A stretch of 64,000 bases of DNA from Deefgea tanakiae (GTDB lineage Bacteria; Pseudomonadota; Gammaproteobacteria; Burkholderiales; Chitinibacteraceae), in NCBI RefSeq assembly GCF_019665765.1, contig NZ_CP081150.1:2728001-2792000 (forward strand), written 5' to 3'. The notes under the pieces were generated by a model. It was given only the letters and a program-made list of their open reading frames with translations, ran no database searches and was not told the origin of the DNA. Shown piece after piece: positions 9,708 to 20,609 of this stretch (its first letter is position 1; each line of letters starts with the position of its first letter). The position numbers and the translations under genes were made by a program.

Positions 9708-11135
9708 TTACCCCACCTTCTTCTTCAACAACTCCAACGCCATCGCTGGATTGGCCTTGCCGCCTGAGCCTTTCATCACTTGCCCAACCAAGGCATTGAG
9801 CGCTTTCTCTTTACCGCTGCGATATTCTTCAATCGCTTTTGGATTCGCCGCCAGCACCGTATCGACAATCGCTTCAATCGCGCCAGTGTCCGACTCTTGC
9901 TTCAGACCATCGCGCTCGATAATCACATCGGCTGAATCGCCCGATTCCCACATTTTCTTCAACACGTCTTTCGCGGTTTTGTTGTTGATCGTGTTGTCGG
10001 CAATGCGACCGATCAGCGCGCCGAGCGCTTCTGCAGACACAGGACAATCGGCGATCGTTTTCTCTTCGCGGTTGAGCGTGGCGGAGATGTCGCCCATGAT
10101 CCAGTTCGCCGCAAGCTTGGCATCCGCACCCGCAGCAACGGTCGCTTCAAAGTAAGCGGCCAGTATCTTGCTGGTGGTCAACATCCGCGAGTCGTAGGCG
10201 GAGATACCGTACTGCTCGATAAAGCGCGCTTGCATTGCGACGGGCAATTCTGGCAATTCGCTGCGTACGCGTTCAATCCATTCTTCTGAAATCACCAGCG
10301 GCGGCAAATCTGGATCAGGGAAGTAGCGGTAATCGTGCGCGTCTTCTTTGCTGCGCATCATGCGCGTTTCGCCCTTGTCCGGATCGAACAGCACCGTGCC
10401 TTGCACGACGCGGCCGCCGTCTTCGATGGTTTCGATTTGCCAGCGGATTTCGTAATCAATCGCTTGCTGCAAGAATTTGAACGAGTTCAAATTCTTGATT
10501 TCGCGGCGAGTGCCCAGCTCAACTTGGCCAGCCGGGCGCACCGACACGTTGGCGTCCACGCGGAATGAGCCTTCAGACATATTGCCGTCGCAAATGCCGA
10601 TCCACGTCACCAACTCGTACAGCGCTTTGGCGTAAGCCACCGCTTCGGCTGATGAGCGCATTTCTGGCTCAGACACGATTTCGAGCAGCGGCGTACCGGC
10701 GCGATTTAAGTCGATACCGGTCATGCCTTGGTAGTCTTCGTGCAGCGATTTGCCGGCATCTTCTTCTAAATGCGCGCGAGTGAGGTTGATTTTGCGCTCT
10801 TCATCGCCGACTTGAATCGTGATGACGCCGCCTTCAACCACAGGCAAATCCATCTGGCTAATTTGGTAGCCTTTTGGCAAATCAGGGTAAAAGTAGTTTT
10901 TGCGATCAAACACCGAGCGGCGTTTGACATTCGCGCCGATGGCGAGGCCAAACTGAATCGCGCGCTCAACGGCGGCGCGGTTCATCACCGGCAAAGCGCC
11001 CGGCAAGGCGATATCGACCACCGCCGTTTGCGTATTCGGCGCAGCGCCAAAAGCCGTGCTGGCTGGTGAGAAAATTTTCGATTTTGTGGTGAGCTGAGTG
11101 TGAACCTCTAGCCCGATTACGACTTCCCATTTCAT
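9708..11135 (-). CDS. gatB: Asp-tRNA(Asn)/Glu-tRNA(Gln) amidotransferase subunit B
   Basis: The 475-residue tRNA-binding and kinase subunit of GatCAB, which phosphorylates the misacylated Glu/Asp on tRNA and transamidates it to Gln/Asn. The N-terminus [21 protein letters not shown] and the [19 protein letters not shown] motif define the GatB cradle domain. The helical and YqeY tail domains follow, ending in [20 protein letters not shown]. The start has GAGGAA 6 nt upstream; this Shine-Dalgarno is made of the last codons and stop of the Uma2 gene before it. It is the last gene of the gatC-gatA-uma2-gatB unit. Confidence 0.97.
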   Translation of the reverse strand: MKWEVVIGLEVHTQLTTKSKIFSPASTAFGAAPNTQTAVVDIALPGALPVMNRAAVERAIQFGLAIGANVKRRSVFDRKNYFYPDLPKGYQISQMDLPVVEGGVITIQVGDEERKINLTRAHLEEDAGKSLHEDYQGMTGIDLNRAGTPLLEIVSEPEMRSSAEAVAYAKALYELVTWIGICDGNMSEGSFRVDANVSVRPAGQVELGTRREIKNLNSFKFLQQAIDYEIRWQIETIEDGGRVVQGTVLFDPDKGETRMMRSKEDAHDYRYFPDPDLPPLVISEEWIERVRSELPELPVAMQARFIEQYGISAYDSRMLTTSKILAAYFEATVAAGADAKLAANWIMGDISATLNREEKTIADCPVSAEALGALIGRIADNTINNKTAKDVLKKMWESGDSADVIIERDGLKQESDTGAIEAIVDTVLAANPKAIEEYRSGKEKALNALVGQVMKGSGGKANPAMALELLKKKVG

Positions 11136-11138
11136 GGT

Positions 11139-11702
11139 TTATTCCTCAATGCCCGTGTCGTCGTACAGTTCCGTCAACGACACAGAAAAATCAATACTGG
11201 CTAGGCGCAAAGTTTCGTCACGGGTATAGGCATGAAATACCCAATCACCATGCTCTGCACGGCGATACACGCGAACATTCTTTGATTCTGAATCAATCAA
11301 TACATATTCTTGCAATGAATCGAGCTGGCGATAAATGTCGAATTTCTTACCTAGATCGTAGTTACCCGTAGAGGGCGACAACACTTCGACCACCACACGG
11401 GCTGAATTCAAAGTAGTCGTTTTCGCCTCGACTTCTTCGCAAGAAATCACAACATCAGGATAAAAATAGCAATTTGCAGCCGCGACATTCAAACGCATAT
11501 CATTGATGAATGCTCGGCATGGCGACGCTTTCAGATGTGGCTTAAGGTGAACGAGTAAATTAATGGCCAAGGTATTATGCGATACCGTTCCACCGGTCAT
11601 CGCATAGGCCAAACCATCAAAATACTCATGCCGCTCTTCAGACAATTCTTCTCCGGCTAAATATTGCTCCGGAGAAATCCAGTCACTTTGCGTCAATGCC
11701 AT
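11139..11702 (-). CDS. Uma2-family putative restriction endonuclease
   Basis: A 187-residue protein of the Uma2 (DUF820) family, which has a PD-(D/E)XK nuclease fold. It starts LTQSDWISPEQYLAGEELSEERHEYFDGLAYAM, then has CYFYPDVVISCEE (the PD motif), VVVEVLSPSTGNYDLGKKFDIYRQL (E-V-L-S-P-S-T, with D and K), and LQEYVLIDSES. These are the family's conserved blocks. AAGGAG precedes the ATG. It sits between gatA (11 nt after the gatA stop) and gatB (4 nt before the start), so it is transcribed with the amidotransferase. Uma2 genes are very numerous in cyanobacteria; the biological role is unknown. Its position inside gatCAB is unusual. Confidence 0.88.
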   Translation of the reverse strand: MALTQSDWISPEQYLAGEELSEERHEYFDGLAYAMTGGTVSHNTLAINLLVHLKPHLKASPCRAFINDMRLNVAAANCYFYPDVVISCEEVEAKTTTLNSARVVVEVLSPSTGNYDLGKKFDIYRQLDSLQEYVLIDSESKNVRVYRRAEHGDWVFHAYTRDETLRLASIDFSVSLTELYDDTGIEE

Positions 11703-11712
11703 GCCAATCTCC

Positions 11713-13158
11713 TTAGATTTGCGGCGCTTTAGTGTGCCAATCGGTCACTTGTTGGAACTGATGCGCGATGCCGAGCATACGGCTCTCAGACAAATAGTTG
11801 CCGATAATTTGCATGCCCACTGGGCGACCGTTGCTGCCGAAGCCGACTGGAACGCTCATCGCTGGCAAGCCTGCCAAGTTCACGCCGAGCGTGTAAATGT
11901 CTTCCAAATACATCGCGACTGGATCGGCGTTCTTCTCGCCCAAATTCCATGCGGTGCTTGGTGACACGGGGCTAAACAACACGTCGCATTCTTTGAACGC
12001 AGCTTGGAAATCATCTGAAATAATGCGGCGGATTTTTTGTGCTTGCAGGTAGTACGCGTCATAGTAACCGTGGCTCAGTACATACGCGCCAGTCAGAATA
12101 CGACGCTTCACTTCATTACCAAAACCTTCCGCACGCGTTTTTTCGTACATGTCATTCAGGCCAGCATAATCCGCAGCACGGTGGCCGTAACGTACGCCGT
12201 CAAAACGGCTCAAGTTGGTTGAGGCTTCGGCCGGTGCAATCACGTAATACGATGGAATCGCCATTTTGGTGTTTGGCAAGCTCACATCCACAATCGTGGC
12301 GCCGAGCTGTTTGTATTCAGCAATGGCGGTTTCAATTGCGGCACGAACGTCATCGGCCAAACCTTCAGCAAAATATTCGCGTGGCAAGCCAATTTTGACG
12401 CCGGCCAACGGCGCATTCAAATCACGGGTATAGTCTTCTTTGGCGTGTTCAAGGCTGGTCGCATCGCGCTCGTCAAAACCCGCCATCACATTGAGCAAAA
12501 TCGCGCAATCTTCAGCGGTTTGCGCCATTGCGCCGCCTTGATCCAAGGAACTTGCGTAAGCAATCATGCCGAAACGGCTGACGATACCGTAGGTCGGTTT
12601 AATCCCCGTAATCCCGCAAAATGCCGCAGGCTGGCGAATTGAACCTCCGGTATCGGTACCGGTCGCCATCGGCACTAAACGCGCGGCAACGGCTGCAGCC
12701 GAACCACCTGATGAACCACCAGGTACTGCGTTCAAATCCCAAGGATTTTTCACTGCGCCGTAAAAGCTATTTTCGTTCGACGAGCCCATTGCAAACTCGT
12801 CCATATTGGTGCGACCAAGCGTCACCAGACCAGCGGCGTCGCAAAGCTCTGCGACATTGCTCGAATACGGTGCGACAAAGTTATCCAGCATTTTGCTACC
12901 GCAGGTGGTTTTCCAACCTTCGGCGCAAAAAATATCTTTATGTGCGAACGGTACGCCGAGCAAGGGGCGAGTGTCGCCCGCTGCACGCGCGGCATCGGCA
13001 GCGGCGGCTTGCGCCAACGCTTTTTCACGATCCACGGTGATAAAGGCATTCAGATCGGCATGCGCTTCGATGCGATCGAGATACTGCGTTGCCAACGCGA
13101 CGGCGGTGGTTTCACCCGCAGCGAGTTGGTCGATGATTTGTTTAATGGTGTAGTTCAT
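11713..13158 (-). CDS. gatA: Asp-tRNA(Asn)/Glu-tRNA(Gln) amidotransferase subunit A
   Basis: The 481-residue amidase subunit that releases ammonia from glutamine for GatB. The amidase-signature triad is visible: the lysine in VPFAHKDIF, and the serines in [17 protein letters not shown] and [17 protein letters not shown]. The length and the C-terminal motifs ([11 protein letters not shown] near the end) fit the family. The ATG at 13158 begins [20 protein letters not shown]. No Shine-Dalgarno is visible: the 6 nt before the ATG are followed upstream by the pyrimidine arm of a hairpin element (13165-13230), so initiation may depend on coupling to gatC. Confidence 0.97.
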   Translation of the reverse strand: MNYTIKQIIDQLAAGETTAVALATQYLDRIEAHADLNAFITVDREKALAQAAAADAARAAGDTRPLLGVPFAHKDIFCAEGWKTTCGSKMLDNFVAPYSSNVAELCDAAGLVTLGRTNMDEFAMGSSNENSFYGAVKNPWDLNAVPGGSSGGSAAAVAARLVPMATGTDTGGSIRQPAAFCGITGIKPTYGIVSRFGMIAYASSLDQGGAMAQTAEDCAILLNVMAGFDERDATSLEHAKEDYTRDLNAPLAGVKIGLPREYFAEGLADDVRAAIETAIAEYKQLGATIVDVSLPNTKMAIPSYYVIAPAEASTNLSRFDGVRYGHRAADYAGLNDMYEKTRAEGFGNEVKRRILTGAYVLSHGYYDAYYLQAQKIRRIISDDFQAAFKECDVLFSPVSPSTAWNLGEKNADPVAMYLEDIYTLGVNLAGLPAMSVPVGFGSNGRPVGMQIIGNYLSESRMLGIAHQFQQVTDWHTKAPQI

Positions 13159-13162
13159 ATTT

Positions 13163-13240
13163 GTGAGTAGGGAGTAGGGGGTAGGGAGTCAAGGCAGCAG
13201 GTTTTACTCCCCACTCCCAACTCGCTACTCCCCGACCCTA
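13163..13240. repeat. Heptad-like purine/pyrimidine hairpin in the gatC-gatA junction
   Basis: The arm at 13165-13189, built of GAGTAGG-like units, pairs with 13206-13230 at 21 of 25 positions; the loop is 16 nt. Read in the direction of the genes, the purine arm begins 15 nt after the gatC stop and the pyrimidine arm ends 6 nt before the gatA ATG. It resembles the element at 14913-15009 in the mreB-mreC junction. Confidence 0.8.
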
Positions 13241-13245
13241 ATTCC

Positions 13246-13533
13246 TTATTCAATGACTTTCGGAACCAGATACAGGCCGTTTTCTACCGCAGGTGCGACA
13301 GCTTGGAAGGCTTCGCGGCGATTGCTCGCTGTCGCGACATCGTCACGCAAGCGCAGTAACATGTCTTGCGGATGCGGCATCGGTGCGATGCCGGTGGTGT
13401 CGATGGCGCGCATTTCTTCGATTAAATCAAACAAGCGGTTGAGCTGAACTTGGCTCTCAGCCACTTCATTTTCGGTCACGGCTATCCGTGCCAGACGCGC
13501 TATGCGCCGTACATCGTCTGTAGAGAGCGACAT
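13246..13533 (-). CDS. gatC: Asp-tRNA(Asn)/Glu-tRNA(Gln) amidotransferase subunit C
   Basis: A 95-residue small subunit that wraps around GatA and stabilises the GatA-GatB interface. It begins MSLSTDDVRRIARLARIAVTE and contains LNRLFDLIEEMRAIDTTGIAPMPHPQD and LRDDVATAS, the conserved GatC blocks. The ATG at 13533 has AGGA 8 nt upstream and is preferred over a start seven codons earlier. It is the first gene of the gat operon and is divergent from mreB. It is separated from gatA by an 87-bp junction that holds the hairpin element. Confidence 0.95.
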   Translation of the reverse strand: MSLSTDDVRRIARLARIAVTENEVAESQVQLNRLFDLIEEMRAIDTTGIAPMPHPQDMLLRLRDDVATASNRREAFQAVAPAVENGLYLVPKVIE

Positions 13534-14899
<1,366 letters not shown>

Positions 14900-14912
14900 T
14901 GTCGTGTAAGGA

Positions 14913-15009
14913 GTGAGGCGTCAGGTGTGAGGGGTAAAAACCAGTCGCATCACGCCTCGCGCGTCTACGCTCGCAGAACCGAAGCAACACCTAACCCCTT
15001 ACGCCTCAC
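14913..15009. repeat. Purine/pyrimidine hairpin in the mreB-mreC junction
   Basis: GTGAGGCGTCAGGTGTGAGG-type arm at 14913-14935 pairs with 14987-15009 at 19 of 23 positions around a 51-nt loop. The purine arm begins 13 nt after the mreB stop and the pyrimidine arm ends 5 nt before the mreC ATG. It is the counterpart of the gatC-gatA element: similar GGGGT/AGTAAAA sequence after the first arm and CTCACA-CAAA before the start codon. Confidence 0.8.
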
Positions 15010-15014
15010 ACAAA

Positions 15015-15899
15015 ATGCAAGCCAATCAACCTGCCTTTTTTAAGCAAGGCCCTAAACCGCTCACGCGAGTTTTAATTTTTTCCGCATTCTCGGTAGGATT
15101 GATGGTGGGCGACGCCAATTATCAACTCCTCAATCAGGTACGCGACAAACTGTCGCTCGCGCTTTACCCTTTGCAATGGCTGGCCACTACACCCATCAAC
15201 GCCTTAATTGAAGGCAATGATTATCTGCAGCAACAAGCGCAGCTGGTCAGCGAAAACAAAAGCTTAAACAACGAAAAGTTAGCAGCCAAAGGCATGGCGA
15301 TGCGCCTCAATGCCTTAGAGATTGAAAACGCCCATTTACGTGATCTGAAAATCGCCAGCGAAAACGCACCTCGCCAAGCTCAGCTAACTAAAATTTTATA
15401 CAATAGCCGCGACCCATTTGCGGCTAAGTTGGTGCTCGATAAAGGCCAGCAAAATGAAATTAGTGCCGGACAAATCGTGCTTGATGCCAGCGGTGTGGTC
15501 GGGCAAATTGTTCGAGTGCAACCCCTCACCAGTGAAGTGCGTCTGCTTTCTGATCGCAATCACATGGTGCCGGTCATTGTTGAGCGCAATCAATTGCGCA
15601 CCGTGGTTTATGGCTCAGGCCGCCATGTGCCGCTTGAAGTGCGTAATATGGCCCCGAATGTCGATATCAAAGTTGGCGATCGATTGTTAACCTCGGGCAT
15701 TGATAGCATTTACCCTGCTGGACTGCCCGTGGCGAAAGTAACCAAGGTTGAACGCACCACAGGCAATGCGTTTGCGCGTATTTATAGCGAGCCATTAGCC
15801 CAAATCGATCAGCATCGTTATTTCTTGATCTTAAATGCCCCTGCGGCACCGCCTCCTTACCCAGCCGAAGCTTCTGCGCCGAAAGCAAAAAAACACTAA
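15015..15899 (+). CDS. mreC: Rod-shape-determining protein MreC
   Basis: A 294-residue bitopic inner-membrane protein linking MreB to periplasmic PBP2 and RodA. One N-terminal membrane segment (VLIFSAFSVGLMVGDANY, about residues 18-40) is followed by a coiled coil (LQQQAQLVSENKSLNNEKL). The periplasmic beta domain includes VVGQIVRVQPLTSEVRLLSDRNHMVPVIVERNQ and VGDRLLTSGIDSIYPAGLPVA. The C-terminus is proline-rich. The ATG at 15015 has no visible Shine-Dalgarno because the hairpin repeat ends 5 nt before it. No better internal start exists, because the membrane segment must be included. Confidence 0.95.
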   Translation: MQANQPAFFKQGPKPLTRVLIFSAFSVGLMVGDANYQLLNQVRDKLSLALYPLQWLATTPINALIEGNDYLQQQAQLVSENKSLNNEKLAAKGMAMRLNALEIENAHLRDLKIASENAPRQAQLTKILYNSRDPFAAKLVLDKGQQNEISAGQIVLDASGVVGQIVRVQPLTSEVRLLSDRNHMVPVIVERNQLRTVVYGSGRHVPLEVRNMAPNVDIKVGDRLLTSGIDSIYPAGLPVAKVTKVERTTGNAFARIYSEPLAQIDQHRYFLILNAPAAPPPYPAEASAPKAKKH

Positions 15900-15935
15900 T
15901 GTCGATGCTTCGCACTCGCAAGAGGAGATCCCACT

Positions 15936-16442
15936 ATGCCAATTAGTCGTCAATTACTGCGCCCCGCCGGCGTTGGTTTTATTTTTGCCTCATTTTTGGT
16001 CGCAATGCTGATCAATTTACTGCCTTGGCAAGCAACCGCAATTAATTTCGCGCCCGACTTTATTGCCTTTTTGATTATTTATTGGGGGCTGAATCAGCCA
16101 CGTCGAGTTGGGGTAGCTTGTGCATTCTTTTTGGGCCTCGCTATGGATGTTGCCGATGGTAATGTGCTGGGCCAACACGCCCTTGCCTATTCGATCATTG
16201 CCTATTTGGCCTTGGTGCGACAAAGGCAGTTGGCGATTTTCCCTTTCTGGCAACAAGCGCTAGTCGCCTTTGCTTTACTGATTTTGTCACAAGCCATTAT
16301 GCTGCTCATCCGTAGTTTGATGGGTGAACCCTTTGTAGGCTGGGGCTATTTTGCGGGCAGTTTTCTAGCGGCGGTTTTATGGCCACCGTTTTCGAATTTG
16401 ATGCTGCACTACCAACGTAAAAATGTACCTGATGAATTATGA
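15936..16442 (+). CDS. mreD: Rod-shape-determining protein MreD
   Basis: A 168-residue integral membrane protein with five or six hydrophobic segments, part of the elongasome with MreC. It starts MPISRQLLRPAGVGFIFASFLVAMLINLLPW and contains APDFIAFLIIYWGLNQPRRVGVACAFFLGLAMDVADG, the MreD core in which PDF, YW and GL-DV are conserved. GAGGAG lies 8 nt before the ATG. It follows mreC by 36 nt. Its biochemical role is not settled, but its position between mreC and mrdA is standard. Confidence 0.93.
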   Translation: MPISRQLLRPAGVGFIFASFLVAMLINLLPWQATAINFAPDFIAFLIIYWGLNQPRRVGVACAFFLGLAMDVADGNVLGQHALAYSIIAYLALVRQRQLAIFPFWQQALVAFALLILSQAIMLLIRSLMGEPFVGWGYFAGSFLAAVLWPPFSNLMLHYQRKNVPDEL

Positions 16443-16558
16443 GTTCGACGATCAACCTTAATCTTTGGCCAATTCAGTAATGTCTTTTGCTTTTCTTTCG
16501 GCTTCGATGCTGACCCCGCTTTTTGCCGCACAGCGCCGCAAAAACTCAGGAGTGCATC

Positions 16559-18481
16559 ATGAATAAAAAGGTTGTTCTCAATCAGAAAGGGGAACGCTTT
16601 GCGTTTCAGATTCGCCTGATTGTCGCTGTTTTATTTATTTTGACCATGTTTGGCGTTTTATTAGGACGTTTTGTTTGGCTACAAGTGGCTGAGCACAATC
16701 GCTACTTGACCTTGGCCGAACAAAACCGCATTTCATTGGTACCGATTCCGCCATCCCGCGGCATTATCCGAGACCGCAATGGCGTGGTTTTGGCGCATAA
16801 CTTTTCCGCTTACACCCTCGAAATAACCCCATCCAAAGTCGCCGATTTAGAAGACACAATCGCCCGACTCAAGGGCGTTGTGGATATCACGCAGAAAGAT
16901 CGCCGCCGCTTTAAAAAGCTGCAAGACGAAACCAAAGACTTTGAGACCCTGCCGATACGCACCCGCTTAAGCGACGAAGAAGTCGCCCGCTTTGCATCGC
17001 AAAGCTATCTTTTTCCGGGTGTCGAACTCAAAGCACGACTCTTTCGCCATTACCCAATGGGTGAGGTAGGCAGTCATTTGACTGGCTATATTGGCCGCAT
17101 CAACGATAGAGATATTAAAGATTTAGAAGAAAAAGGGATCTATGCCAATTATCGTGGCACCGACTACATTGGTAAACTCGGCATTGAAAGCAGCTACGAA
17201 GAACAATTACACGGTAAAACAGGTTTTGAGAAAGTCGAGATTGATTCGGGTGGCCGTGCCGTTCGCACGCTGAGTCGTACACCGCCCAAATCAGGGCAAG
17301 ACCTAACCTTGTCCATTGATATCCGTCTACAAGAGATGGTTGAAAAGCAATTTGGCAATCGCCGTGGCGCACTGGTGGCCATCGATCCGCGAACCGGCGG
17401 CATTTTGGCCTTGGTCTCCAAGCCCGGGTTTGACCCCAACTTATTCGTCGATGGGATTGATCCAGTTAGCTGGAATGAACTCAACACCTCAATCGATAAG
17501 CCCTTGCTGAATCGCGCCATTCGCGGTGAGTATCCTCCGGGCTCAACCTATAAGCCCTTTATTGCTTTGGGTGCACTTGAATACAAATTACCCATCGTGA
17601 ACCAAACCATTTCGGACCCCGGATATTTCATGTATGGCGGTCATCGCTTTAATGATTCAAAAAAAGGCGGCTATGGCTCGATGAGCTTTGACCGCTCGAT
17701 CGCACTATCCAGCGACACATACTTTTACCAACTGGCGGTGCAAATGGGCATCGACAAGATTGCTGGATTTATGTCGACAATGGACTTTGGTAATAAGACC
17801 GGCGTTGATTTACCTGGCGAGCGGCCTGGCATTTTACCGAGCCCAGAATGGAAAAAGCAGCGCTTCAAAAATCCAGCGCAAAAAAAATGGTTTTCTGGCG
17901 AAACAGTGTCGATCGGGATTGGCCAAGGTTATAACTCGTTCACACCCATGCAAATGGCGCATGCCACAGCGACTTTGGCCAATCGTGGGGTGGCCTTCAA
18001 ACCCCATGCTGTGGCCACACTCACCGACCCTAGTACAGGAAAAATGACTTTAGTTGAGCCTAAGCCGAACAAGACCATGGATTGGAAACCAGAAAATATC
18101 GAACGGATTATCCGCGGTATGGAAGGCGTAATGACCATCGGCACCGGCGCAAACGTGTTTCGAGGCGCTGAATATGTCTCGGCTGGCAAAACCGGTACGG
18201 CGCAAGTGTATAGCTTGAAAGGGGCGAAATATAATGCCAACGCAATTAAAGAGCGTTTACGAGATCACTCGTGGTTTATTGCTTTTGCGCCCTCCGATAA
18301 ACCGACGATTGCTTTAGCCGTTATTGTTGAAAACGGTGGTTTTGGTGCACAAGCAGCAGCCCCAATTGCCCGCAAAGTATTGGATTTTTACCTACTAGGG
18401 AAAATGCCGGCCGATCCAATTGATAAAACAGCATCGGGGGCTTCGGCCATCGCACCAGCAGGGGATGTAGTTCGTGATTAG
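16559..18481 (+). CDS. mrdA: Penicillin-binding protein 2 (elongation transpeptidase)
   Basis: A monofunctional DD-transpeptidase that cross-links lateral-wall peptidoglycan with RodA. The 640-residue protein has an N-terminal membrane anchor (IRLIVAVLFILTMFGVLLGRF), a pedestal domain with PPSRGIIRDRNG, and a transpeptidase domain. The domain has the SxxK motif GSTYKPF (Ser329), an SSD motif in ALSSDTYFYQLA, and the KTGT motif in SAGKTGTAQV (Lys544). I chose ATG 16559, with CAGGAG 6 nt upstream, over an in-frame TTG 12 codons earlier. It overlaps rodA by 8 nt. Confidence 0.97.
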   Translation: MNKKVVLNQKGERFAFQIRLIVAVLFILTMFGVLLGRFVWLQVAEHNRYLTLAEQNRISLVPIPPSRGIIRDRNGVVLAHNFSAYTLEITPSKVADLEDTIARLKGVVDITQKDRRRFKKLQDETKDFETLPIRTRLSDEEVARFASQSYLFPGVELKARLFRHYPMGEVGSHLTGYIGRINDRDIKDLEEKGIYANYRGTDYIGKLGIESSYEEQLHGKTGFEKVEIDSGGRAVRTLSRTPPKSGQDLTLSIDIRLQEMVEKQFGNRRGALVAIDPRTGGILALVSKPGFDPNLFVDGIDPVSWNELNTSIDKPLLNRAIRGEYPPGSTYKPFIALGALEYKLPIVNQTISDPGYFMYGGHRFNDSKKGGYGSMSFDRSIALSSDTYFYQLAVQMGIDKIAGFMSTMDFGNKTGVDLPGERPGILPSPEWKKQRFKNPAQKKWFSGETVSIGIGQGYNSFTPMQMAHATATLANRGVAFKPHAVATLTDPSTGKMTLVEPKPNKTMDWKPENIERIIRGMEGVMTIGTGANVFRGAEYVSAGKTGTAQVYSLKGAKYNANAIKERLRDHSWFIAFAPSDKPTIALAVIVENGGFGAQAAAPIARKVLDFYLLGKMPADPIDKTASGASAIAPAGDVVRD

Positions 18482-19586
18482 TTATCTCTGGGAGCGTATT
18501 AAACGCCCAATCGACCCGGCGCTGTTTTGCTTTATTTTAGTTATCTTTGCGCTTTCAGCAGGTCTGCTCTATTCCGCCTCAAATCGTGATCTTGATCGTG
18601 TCACCGATAAAGTGGTGTTCATGGGGATTTCGCTAGGAGTACTTTGGTTTGTTGCCAATATTCAACAGCGGACCTTAATGCAGTTGGCGCTGCCTGCTTA
18701 TGTGGGTGGTGTCATTCTACTAATTGCCGTCGAATTTTTTGGGATTACCAGTCACGGTGCAACCCGCTGGCTGAATATTGGCATTACCCGCATCCAACCC
18801 TCTGAAATCATGCGGATTGCCCTGCCCTTGATGGTGGCTTGGTTTTTTAATCAATACCAAAACAGCTTAAATTGGCGCCACTTTCTGATTGCAACGTTAA
18901 TCATTCTGGTTCCCGTGGCGCTTATTCTCAAGCAGCCCGACCTTGGCACGAGTTTGTTAGTCGCTTCATCAGGATTTTATATTCTATTTTTTGCAGGTTT
19001 ATCGTGGCGCATACTCGCGGTTATGGCGGTTGCGATTGCAATTGGCGCGTACACAGTCACCCACTGGGATTTATGCATCAATATTTTGCACGAATACCAG
19101 TGCCGCCGCATTGCGACCATGCTCAACCCGATGGAAGATCCACTCGGTGCGGGTTACCACATTATCCAAGGCACGATTGCGATTGGTTCCGGCGGTCTGC
19201 TTGGCAAAGGCTGGCTAGCTGGCACGCAAACCCATCTGGACTTTATTCCTGAGCGAACCACCGACTTTATCTTTGCCGTATATGGCGAGGAATTTGGCTT
19301 GGTCGGCAATATCGTATTGCTGATTATTTATTTAGCGGTGATTTTCCGTGGCTTAATGATCGCCAATAATGCATCAACCTTGTTTGGTCGCCTGCTCGCT
19401 GGGGCAATTTCCATGAACTTCTTTACCTATGCCCTCGTCAATATGGGCATGGTCACGGGGATGTTACCGGTGGTCGGCGTGCCTTTGCCGCTGATTTCCT
19501 ATGGTGGCACATCGATGGTTTCTATTTTGGCTGGGTTTGGGATTTTAATGAGCATCCAGCGTGATCGCCCATTAATGAAAGGTTAA
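18474..19586 (+). CDS. rodA: Peptidoglycan glycosyltransferase RodA
   Basis: SEDS-family glycan polymerase that extends lipid II strands in partnership with PBP2. The 370-residue protein has about ten membrane segments and the family motifs HGATRWLNIGITRIQPSEIMRIALP, LKQPDLGTSLLVASSG, DFIFAVYGEEFGLVGNI and GVPLPLISYGGTSM. The start is GTG at 18474, inside the end of mrdA, so translation is coupled. The catalytic aspartate region (WLAGTQTHLDFIPERTTDF) is present. rlpA begins two bases after the stop. Confidence 0.96.
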   Translation: MISYLWERIKRPIDPALFCFILVIFALSAGLLYSASNRDLDRVTDKVVFMGISLGVLWFVANIQQRTLMQLALPAYVGGVILLIAVEFFGITSHGATRWLNIGITRIQPSEIMRIALPLMVAWFFNQYQNSLNWRHFLIATLIILVPVALILKQPDLGTSLLVASSGFYILFFAGLSWRILAVMAVAIAIGAYTVTHWDLCINILHEYQCRRIATMLNPMEDPLGAGYHIIQGTIAIGSGGLLGKGWLAGTQTHLDFIPERTTDFIFAVYGEEFGLVGNIVLLIIYLAVIFRGLMIANNASTLFGRLLAGAISMNFFTYALVNMGMVTGMLPVVGVPLPLISYGGTSMVSILAGFGILMSIQRDRPLMKG

Positions 19587-19588
19587 CG

Positions 19589-20563
19589 ATGCAACTGAAT
19601 CGCTCACATGCACTGATTTTTTCTGGCTTGCTACTCGCTGCCTGTAGCAGCACGCCCGAGAAAAAGCCGCCAAGCAAACCCATCGCCGCTCCCGTACCGA
19701 CGCCAGCGCCAGTGAATACTACAGCTGGTACGCCTTCGGCGTATACCTGCATCTACAACGCAAAATCTGGTAGCGGCGCATTTTATAAAGATGATGGCCC
19801 GATGGCGGACTACCCGGCCAATATGGATCAAGCCTTAGAGCCAATCCCTCGTTGGGAGCCATTCCATAAATGGGCTAACCGCCCGTATAGCGTGCTGGGA
19901 TTATCCTTCACGCCGCAAGATCAGATCGGGCAAGCCAAAGAACAAGGCATTGCCAGTTGGTATGGTCGCAAGTTTCACGGTCAAAAAACCAGTATCGGTG
20001 AAACCTACGATATGTTTCAAATGACCGCCGCACATCCTACATTGCCGATTCCAAGCTATGCACGAGTCACCCATGTTAAAAATGGCCGTAGCGTCGTAGT
20101 TCGCATCAACGACCGTGGTCCATTTCATAAAGGCCGCGTCATGGATCTCTCGTTCTTGGCGGCTTGCCGTTTAGGCTATGCCAATAATGGTAGTGCGGAA
20201 GTGATTGTCGAGAGCCTCGTACCCAGTGATGCACCCGGCCAGTTCGTTACCTCAGCAGGCCAGCGCCCGACTACCCCAGCTCAGAATATCGTCAGCGCGG
20301 CAAACCCGCGGCCTATTCCGATTGCGGAAACCAATGGCAGTATCTATGTGCAATTAGGTGCATTCTCATCGCAGAGCAATGCGGAAAACTTTAAAGTGCA
20401 CCTTGCGCGCGAGCTGGATAATGATGCGAATAAACTCAGCATTCAAAACAGTGCTAATTTATTTAAAGTGCGTCTTGGGCCGTTTGCCAATCGCGCGGAT
20501 GCCTTAGCTGTTATCAGTCGCGTCACCGGCGAAAAGAACATCAAGGCCGTTATTGCTCAATGA
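19589..20563 (+). CDS. rlpA: Septal-ring lipoprotein/lytic transglycosylase RlpA
   Basis: A 324-residue outer-membrane lipoprotein that cleaves glycan strands lacking stem peptides. It has a signal peptide ending in the lipobox LLLAACSS (Cys about residue 19) and a Pro-rich linker. The double-psi barrel domain reads ASWYGRKFHGQKTSIGETYDMFQMTAAH, with VVVRINDRGPFHKGRVMDLS carrying the catalytic His/Asp context. The C-terminal SPOR domain (SIYVQLGAFSSQSNAENF onwards) binds denuded glycan at division sites. It completes the mre-mrd cluster and is followed by a bidirectional terminator. Confidence 0.95.
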   Translation: MQLNRSHALIFSGLLLAACSSTPEKKPPSKPIAAPVPTPAPVNTTAGTPSAYTCIYNAKSGSGAFYKDDGPMADYPANMDQALEPIPRWEPFHKWANRPYSVLGLSFTPQDQIGQAKEQGIASWYGRKFHGQKTSIGETYDMFQMTAAHPTLPIPSYARVTHVKNGRSVVVRINDRGPFHKGRVMDLSFLAACRLGYANNGSAEVIVESLVPSDAPGQFVTSAGQRPTTPAQNIVSAANPRPIPIAETNGSIYVQLGAFSSQSNAENFKVHLARELDNDANKLSIQNSANLFKVRLGPFANRADALAVISRVTGEKNIKAVIAQ

Positions 20564-20564
20564 T

Positions 20565-20609
20565 GTATTGCTTGCTAAACATTATTAATTAATGCATAGC
20601 GAGCAATAC
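20565..20609. terminator. Bidirectional hairpin between rlpA and the GGDEF-EAL gene
   Basis: GTATTGCTTGCTA (20565-20577) pairs with TAGCGAGCAATAC (20597-20609) at 12 of 13 positions around an AT-rich 19-nt loop. It lies between two convergent genes. It shares the TATTGCT core with hairpins at 54422-54444 and 59185-59206. Confidence 0.65.

Noticed and set aside
13165-13230. The gatC|gatA hairpin as a transcription terminator
   Set aside because: It lacks a T-run on the operon strand and is placed within a conserved operon; a translational role or a simple repeat is more fitting.
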